The notes beneath the pieces are model-generated. The model had not been told where the DNA came from, did not search any database, and saw only the letters and a program-made list of their open reading frames with translations. The translations under genes were made by a program, and so were the position numbers. A stretch of DNA of 64,000 bases, from NCBI GenBank assembly GCA_026874595.1, contig CM049309.1, forward strand, positions 55,402,079 to 55,466,078, in the 5' to 3' direction. Of this stretch, positions 56,780 to 64,000 are shown piece after piece; within the stretch, counting starts at the first letter, position 1, and each line of letters starts with the position of its first letter. The stretch comes from Sipunculus nudus. Its lineage: Eukaryota; Annelida; Sipuncula; Golfingiida; Sipunculidae.

Positions 56780-57255
56780 AATGCTTTAAGGAAATTTTTA
56801 TAAGACAGAGATGATATTATTAACGATAACATTAGATGAAACATAGGCAGTGACAAGGAATCATAACATGTATAAAACAAATTGTAACTTTATAAAACAA
56901 AGACAATGCATGGCAACACATCATAACATGTTATAAACCGAAATAATATTGTTAACGATAACAAGAGATAGGCCGTGACAACAATTTATAACTTGGGATA
57001 AAAGAAATTATAACATGAGGTAACCAAAAACAGTGGCAGTAAATTATAATATGAGATCAATTATGACATGTTATTTAAAAGTCCGTTATAACATGAGATT
57101 AAACTGATTTGATGACAAGGGATAACATGAGATAAAAAACAAGACCATTTTAACAATTGATAACACGAGGTAAAACAGATACCGTTTTAACAAATTATAA
57201 TATGAGATAAAGAACATACCGTGATAACAAATGAATACAAGATATAAAAAAAAAA
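56780..57255 (+). repeat. diverged ATAACATGAGATAAA minisatellite
   Basis: About eleven units of 35-50 bp around TAACAAATTATAACATGAGA, each ending in A-rich sequence. It is heavily diverged and non-coding. Confidence 0.7.
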
Positions 57256-57264
57256 AAACGTTTT

Positions 57265-57640
57265 TCATAGCCAACCAATAAGAGTGCCGCTGATTGTTCG
57301 GCTATGGTAAACAATCCCATGATGCATGATGCTCGGAAGCCGCTCGGGCTTTTTCGAGTGTCATGGAAGGTGAAGAGTGTCCTCTAAACTTAATTAAACA
57401 GCTAATTATACGCGGCTAGGAACCATAACTCGAAGTAGTTTTGTGTCATACGGAACCATGTGGTTCAATTTGGTTCAAATATGTTCGTGCAAGAGAAAAT
57501 TTCGGGCCACGCCGTCGGTAGGTTGGAAATGGATACTTTTTACAGCAGGTCGCTCGGGGTCCTCCGTCAAGCGTTTCACACCTTGTCTTTATATTACTAT
57601 GGGTAGCATGAGGCTATATATACAATGACCGTTAACACAT
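57265..57640 (+). promoter_or_regulatory. CpG-richer block with CCAAT motif, possible promoter
   Basis: CCAACCAATAAGAG (57,271) precedes CpG-containing sequence (GGAAGCCGCTCGGGC near 57,335) and an open frame of 61 codons at 57,443. Composition stands out from its surroundings. No coding homology was recognised, so a promoter for a transcript here or beyond the window is only a guess. Confidence 0.25.
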
Positions 57641-57792
57641 GTTTTAATAGTGATTTCAAGGGCCTGTGGTTGAGTGCATATGCGACAGATTGTTACATAT
57701 TTTTTTAATTGTTAGATCGACAGTGGAAGCTTTATCGATGACTACTGTGATTCTGCAACCATACCTGGTCTTTCACAAGAATATATATATAT

Positions 57793-57822
57793 ATGATAGA
57801 TATATATATATATATCTATCAT
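57793..57822. repeat. 30-bp perfect palindrome with TA core
   Basis: ATGATAGA, an 14-base TA core and TCTATCAT form a perfect palindrome at the centre of a short TA-rich tract. It could extrude as a cruciform. It may simply be a TA repeat captured between inverted GATAG arms. Confidence 0.8.
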
Positions 57823-58369
57823 GCATAAGTAAGGGGCCCGGGATTTAAAAAAAAAAATGAAAACGACCCCCCCCCCACACACACATGCATACAAAGAAAA
57901 GCACCCTGAATAATTAAAATAACAAATAATGTAAGGAGCCTCTCCACTGAATCGTTTTATATTCAGCGTGATTCAATAAATAAATTTGGTTCCTTGAATA
58001 ATTATATTCACGAACCCTTATCAATAGCAACTCGCCTACATTTTTCACCTAATCTAGACTTAAACGGAGTTAAATGAAAACAAACGCCATGAACTTTCGG
58101 AAGTAAAGTGCACGCTTTCCATAGCCCTCCGGACCATGTAAAATGAGTGCAAATAAATATTAATTTTGGTTAATTTCTTCAATGTACGGATCTGTAGTAC
58201 TCAATATAATATTAACGATTCTATTTTACCGTAATTATTGTGCACCAATACTCAGGAATTTTTACATTTCAATGCTTTCTTATGGGCCTTAAGAACTCTT
58301 GGCTCACCGAGGCCCTTTGGAGCAAACGGGTTAAACTTAAAACCTATAGAAATCTGCTGTAAATGAGAG

Positions 58370-58960
58370 ACTTAAATTTGGGACTTAATCGTCAAGCTTG
58401 TTCTTGTGCCCTTGGAAACCCCTGGGTCCGAGTCCCTTCCAATCACTTCCGAATAAAACTATATATAAGCTAACACCAAAGAGAAAAAACAAAGTTCCGC
58501 ATTAACAAGCTGGGCCCCTTTGAGTCGTCCTGATGACAGCTTTATAAATGCAAGTAAACATAAAAGCTTAAGAGATTTCCTCATTTTCAAGTTCTTCACA
58601 AAAGAAACTCCTGGTAGCCCTGGGCACTATTGGTCACTCACTATTAGAAACTATATTTTTACATTTCGAAAAACACGTGTCTTCATCTTAGTCGAGCTTT
58701 TTCTTGTGCCTTATTGGAAATTCCTAGGCTAAAATAAAATCAAGTGAGGCTTCTACATTTTCAAACATTTCTTTGGACCCTATAGGAAATTCCTGGCCGG
58801 TACGGGTCCCATGAATTTAGACCCCTCTATTTGGATTAAATACTCCATATATACATGTTTCTCAAATAACAAACGAGATGCGCATTTCTACTTCTACATT
58901 TTCAAACATATTATTCTACTCTGTAGGAAATTCCTTGTCGATCGGGCGCCCTTCGGGGCC
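58370..58960 (+). repeat. degenerate repeats with GGAAATTCCTGG
   Basis: Four diverged units each contain a variant of CCTATAGGAAATTCCTGG (near 58,408, 58,607, 58,710, 58,780 and 58,920) preceded by CTACATTTTCAAACAT and followed by GGGTCCC/GGGCGCC. Spacing is 70-200 bp, with deletions. Confidence 0.6.
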
Positions 58961-58999
58961 GTCGTTCCTCCGTTAAGGTGTACCTGCTGACCTCACCGC

Positions 59000-59974
59000 T
59001 CATATAGGGCCTGCTTTAAATTAGATAAAAAATCGGCGGGGATTCAACACCACACACTGGCGTTACCGTATACCTGAAACAATCACAAAACCGGTATTTA
59101 ATGGCTAACTGCCAGGACTGTCTTGCTCCATGACCTTTGCATGAGCAGCAGCTTCCAATGATGATTTTGTTTGGTCCATCATAGCTATTAGAGGGTTTCA
59201 TCCTATACTGTTACTAAATTGAAACAGTTAAAACTTTGCCCTGGCCGCCCCTGGGCGTTACAAATACAACTTTGTGAGCTTATTTTTCAAAACGTTTAGG
59301 CACGCCCTGACAATATACGAAATTGGAAGCCCCCTAAAAATTATTTAACATATTTTAGGGGGGGGGGGGTGCGCCCCCTCTAAACACGCCCCTGGTGATC
59401 AGGCCTAATAAATTTACACTTCACAGCTCACTCGTGCACTCTTAGGTGTCAAGGCCAGGACGCTCCAGTATCTCTCTACGCAATAATCAAACGCATAGTG
59501 GAGCCTGAACCACTGCTGATCAGATAGACAACTGTGGACAGAGAGGATTAGGGACATCACGGACTTCGTATTCCATGAAGGGCTCAGTAAGTAAAGTATG
59601 AATGATGTCTGCTCAACTGTGCTAACTTTATAATATAATACAAGATGGTTATCTATATGCCGTGTGGTCCAAATAGCCTGTTCAGTCCTGTATAGAATGG
59701 TACAGAGGCCTCCCACACTACAGGGTATATTTTAACAGTGACCCCTATTTCTTCAGGGATTATTGTAAAATGTGCAGTTGTCATTCTAGATTTGTGAAGT
59801 TATAAATATTCAAGGTTTGTTCCCGTCACCAACAGAAAAAAAACACCTGTATGCCCAGGAGTCGGCCTAAATAATTGAATTGAACAGTTCACTTATATCA
59901 AGGACAGACACAACATACTAGTATTTGGCTCAGGAATGAGTTTGCAAACATTATGTGTTATTTCTATGAATATA

Positions 59975-60042
<68 letters not shown>

Positions 60043-61985
60043 TAAATGGTTTCTGTCTTTGTTGACCTCGGTTTCTTTGTCTTCAGCATCTGTATATGGT
60101 TGGGCCCATTTGTGTGCAGTGTAATTTGCTTAATAACCTGTGCCTTAAATAATATCCTGTACCACTAAAAAGATACCTTTTCACCAAGAAGGGGCACGGG
60201 GGCAACACAAATTTGAATTTGATACAGATACTGCACAGCCTTCTCTATACAATATTTAAAATATATTCGTAACGGCGTGTACCTGTTTCAATAAAATCAA
60301 GTGAAAGCGATTCAGTTTTAGTACAAATACATATATTGTATAGGTGCAAATTCCGGGCCCCAACTAGCTCTGACGTCCACCAGCCTGAGTACAAATTATG
60401 CGCCTCCATCTTCGGACATGTACCTCAGTGTGCACGTTCCGTTTAATCTGGATCTGTGATGTGAATTATAACTTAAGTATCTTTTAAACAACACGTATAA
60501 CACACACACACATATTCAAGGAAAGTATTCCAATACAGAGGAATCAGTTACTGCACGTATTTATACAGGCATGTGTAATGCCGCTTTCCCTTTAACTCAG
60601 TAAAAATCAAATAAACAAAAACAGTATCAGCTATATATACTTAATGTACAATGACGGTTTGCCAAACTTTCAATAAACTTTAATATAAATCCAGGAGCGC
60701 GGGGCGCATGCCTCTTACATTCCCCACGAACAACCCCCTGAATACGCCCCTGCTCTGATGCACGAAACGTATTTGTATATCCTCCTTATTTATCCGATAC
60801 TTTCATTTTAATGTAAAATGTATCTGGCAGAGTAAAAAGGATATGAGGATATAAAAACCCCAGTCATTTATAATGACGCTCCCAAGCCTGTGGTTTCCTC
60901 TACAAACAAGGTGGCTTCCCACGTATAGTAGTTATTCATGCATATAACTCGATATGGGGCAACTTAACGTGAATCCTACTTTTCATGCAATAAACCTAAA
61001 AGAAAGAATAAGTGTACTTCATATGATACATAGTCTCAGTGGAGTGCAGAAAAGTGGGAAATGTGGGTTTAAGGTGAAATATTTGGTTAAAGGAACATGA
61101 AAAAGTATTTGGAACGGATAGTGAATGAGTGCTCAAACCATGCATCGCACGCGGACCTCGTATAATTGCTGTAATCAGGGCATATTTTATTTTCGTGACG
61201 ACAGCACACTCACACACAGTATTTAAATCTCCGCACTAACAGGAGACCCTCATGGGTGTGTTTGCACTGTTGGTTGCACGTAAGCGTACTTGTGGTTAAG
61301 GCCTTTGTTAAGGTCTTCGTGCGGGGTACACCTGAGGTCTGTCTGACCTGACCCAGTCCACGTCTCATTTAGATAGGTCAATTCACGATAGAAACGGGTG
61401 AAGTTACTGCAAAAGGTTTCAACATTTTTCTATGTAGTAACTGATGTAAAGAATAACAAATTATAAATCCAAGAAAATCGGGCTAAAAAATGGCCGCCAA
61501 GACAGTACAATGGCCATAAATTATATTTTTATCCTGGAGTTGTGATTTTGGCGCCAACTCTCAGACATCTGGGCGTCAGGAAATCCACTTAAACCAGCCG
61601 AAGCATTGCTGAGTAATCAAATCTGTAGTGGCGTCCAAATTAGTCGCGAAAATTCTCTAATCCAAAATAACCGCTGATTACATACAAAATAGGTAACTTA
61701 CACACTGATACGTCAATACGAATGCCCCGCTCTTTTAGATTCCGTATGTCAGATGATCTCAGTACATGCACAACTCTGCAGGAGATGCCAGCACCTTCAC
61801 CTTAAACGGTGTCACGTTCATTTTCACTCACGTATTCACAGCTCATTAATGACAGTGGCTCCTGTCCCCTTGGTTTCACTGGATTAGATGGATGGATATG
61901 GCGAAGGGAGTAAAAAAACATACACACATTTGTGTATGTGTCTGTAAACGGAACCATTGAAACATCGAACCATCAACCTTCCTCA
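59000..61985. other. intergenic stretch, mostly featureless
   Basis: It contains a G run with GCGCCCCC (59,357-59,378), a TA microsatellite (59,971-60,042), a GCGCGGGGCGCATG patch (60,694-60,708) and slightly CpG-richer DNA at 61,260-61,700 with a YY1-like AAAATGGCCGCC (61,487). No gene is supported. Confidence 0.45.
59971..60042. repeat. TA dinucleotide microsatellite
   Basis: A TA run of about 70 bp with two interruptions. Confidence 0.95.
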
Positions 61986-62029
61986 CTAATAATAAATAAT
62001 AATAATAAATAATAATAATAATAATAATA

Positions 62030-62062
<33 letters not shown>

Positions 62063-64000
62063 TAATAATAATAATAATAAATAATAATAATAATAAATAA
62101 TAATAATAATAAATAATAAATAATAAATAATAAATAATAAATAATAAATAATAAATAATAAATAATAAATAATAAATAATAATAATAAATAATAATAATA
62201 AATAATAATAATAAATAATAATAATAAATAATAATAATAAATAATAATAATAAATAATAATAATAAATAATAATAATAAATAATAATAATAAATAATAAT
62301 AATAAATAATAATAAATAATAAATAATAATAAATAATAATAAATAATAATAAATAATAATAAATAATAATAAATAATAATAAATAATAATAAATAATAAT
62401 AAATAATAATAAATAATAATAAATAATAATAAATAATAATAAATAATAATTAATAATAATAAATAATAAATAATAATAAATAATAATAAATAATAAATAA
62501 TAATAAATAATAAATAATAATAAATAATAATAAATAATAAATAATAAAATAATAAATAATAAAATAATAAATAATAAAATAATAAATAATAAAATAATAA
62601 ATAATAAAATAATAAATAATAAAATAATAATAATAAAATAATAATAATAAAATAATAATAATAAAATAATAATAATAAAATAATAATAATAAAATAATAA
62701 TAATAAAATAATAATAATAAAAAAATAATAATAATAAAAAAATAATAATAATAAAAAAATAATAATAATAAAAAAATAATAATAATAAAAAATAATAATA
62801 ATAAAAAATAATAATAATAAAAAAAAATAATAATAAAAAAAAATAATAATAAAAAAAAATAATAATAATAAAAAATAATAATAATAATAAATAATAATAA
62901 TAATAAATAATAATAATAATAAATAATAATAATAATAAATAATAATAATAATAAATAATAATAATAATAAATAATAATAATAATAAATAATAATAATAAT
63001 AAAAAATAATAATAATAAAAAATAATAATAATAAAAAATAATAATAATAAAAAATAATAATAATAAAAAATAATAATAATAAAAAATAATAATAATAAAA
63101 AATAATAATAATAAAAAATAATAATAATAAAAAATAATAATAATAAAAAATAATAATAATAAAAAATAATAATAATAAAAAATAATAATAATAAAAAATA
63201 ATAATAATAAAAAATAATAATAATAAAAAATAATAATAATAAAAAATAATAATAATAAAAAATAATAATAATAAAAAATAATAATAATAAAAAATAATAA
63301 TAATAAAAAATAATAATAATAAAAAATAATAATAATAAAAAATAATAATAATAAAAAATAATAATAATAAAAAATAATAATAATAAAAAATAATAATAAT
63401 AAAAAATAATAATAATAAAAAATAATAATAATAAAAAATAATAATAATAAAAAATAATAATAATAAAAAATAATAATAATTAAAAATAATAATAATTAAA
63501 AATAATAATAATTAAAAATAATAATAATTAAAAATAATAATAATTAAAAATAATAATAATTAATAATAATAATAATTAATAATAATAATAATTAATAATA
63601 ATAATTAATAATAATAATTAATAATAATAATTAATAATAATAAAAAAATAATAATAAAAAAATAATAATAAAAAAATAATAATAAAAAAATAATAATAAA
63701 AAAATAATAATTAAATAATAATAATAATAAAAATAATAATAAAAAAATAATAAAAAAATATTAATAAAATAATATTAATAAAATAATAATAATTAAATAA
63801 TAATAATTAAATAATAATAATTAAATAATAATAATTAAATAATAATAATTAAATAATAATAATAAAATAATAATAATTAAATAATAATAATAAAATAATA
63901 ATAATTAAATAATAATAATTAAATAATAATAATTAAATAATAATAATTAAATAATAATAATAATAATATTAAATAATAATAATTAAATAATAATAATTAA
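61986..64000. repeat. pure A/T satellite with successive short-period blocks (runs off the window)
   Basis: From 61,986 to the end there is no C or G. The base is TAA, but it is organised in blocks: period 7 (TAATAAA, about 62,110-62,180), 13 (62,190-62,300), 10 (TAATAATAAA, 62,310-62,450), 15 (62,540-62,640), 14 (62,640-62,710) and 16 (62,889-63,600). The 16-mer itself passes through four single-change versions: AAATAATAATAATAAT, then AAAAAATAATAATAAT (63,001-63,478, about 30 copies), then TAAAAATAATAATAAT, then TAATAATAATAATAAT. The end of the array lies outside the window. Confidence 0.97.

Overview
The window is AT-rich, repeat-dense eukaryotic DNA with large introns. It is most likely from a mollusc or another lophotrochozoan. 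The reasons are one spliced gene coding a cytosolic TIR/SAM protein of a kind expanded in those animals, and dispersed hairpin-headed, 'GTCCGTCTGTCC'-type and 'TGACCTTGACCTTTGACC'-type repeats of a style I associate with molluscan genomes. The species cannot be named from the sequence alone.

Layout: 1-5,640 is intergenic with a few degraded repeats. 5,640-14,712 is a 9 kb minisatellite whose core 85-bp unit contains no G on this strand. 14,720-16,280 holds 286-bp repeats and an inverted copy of a dispersed repeat here called family 1. 16,491-17,705 is a pogo-like, TA-flanked non-autonomous DNA transposon. 17,706-20,060 is AT-rich spacer. 20,064-21,510 is CpG-rich and looks like a promoter.

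The only well-supported gene runs on the + strand from about 21,485/21,587 to 50,758. Its exons are 21,587-22,747, 47,621-47,849, 48,710-48,877 and 50,244-50,758, and all junctions are phase-compatible with GT-AG sites. The product of 690 aa (701 aa if a small upstream exon is used) reads TIR1 - SAM - TIR2 - helical linker - TIR3. TIR1 and TIR2 keep a Glu where SARM1-type NADases have the catalytic Glu; TIR3 has Asp there and a Ser-rich loop insertion. Intron 1 (24.9 kb) holds a broken hAT transposase end, two MITEs, several minisatellites and two clusters of family 1, one with a second repeat family nested inside it. The 3' side (50,759 to about 54,140) looks like a long 3' UTR or flank with an identical 77-bp direct repeat and a small relative of the pogo-like element.

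From 54.5 kb on there is a tRNA-derived SINE candidate, several short tandem repeats, a 30-bp perfect palindrome, and finally about 2 kb of pure A/T satellite (61,986-64,000) built from successive blocks of related short periods. I found no rRNA, tRNA gene, CRISPR array or prokaryotic-style gene.
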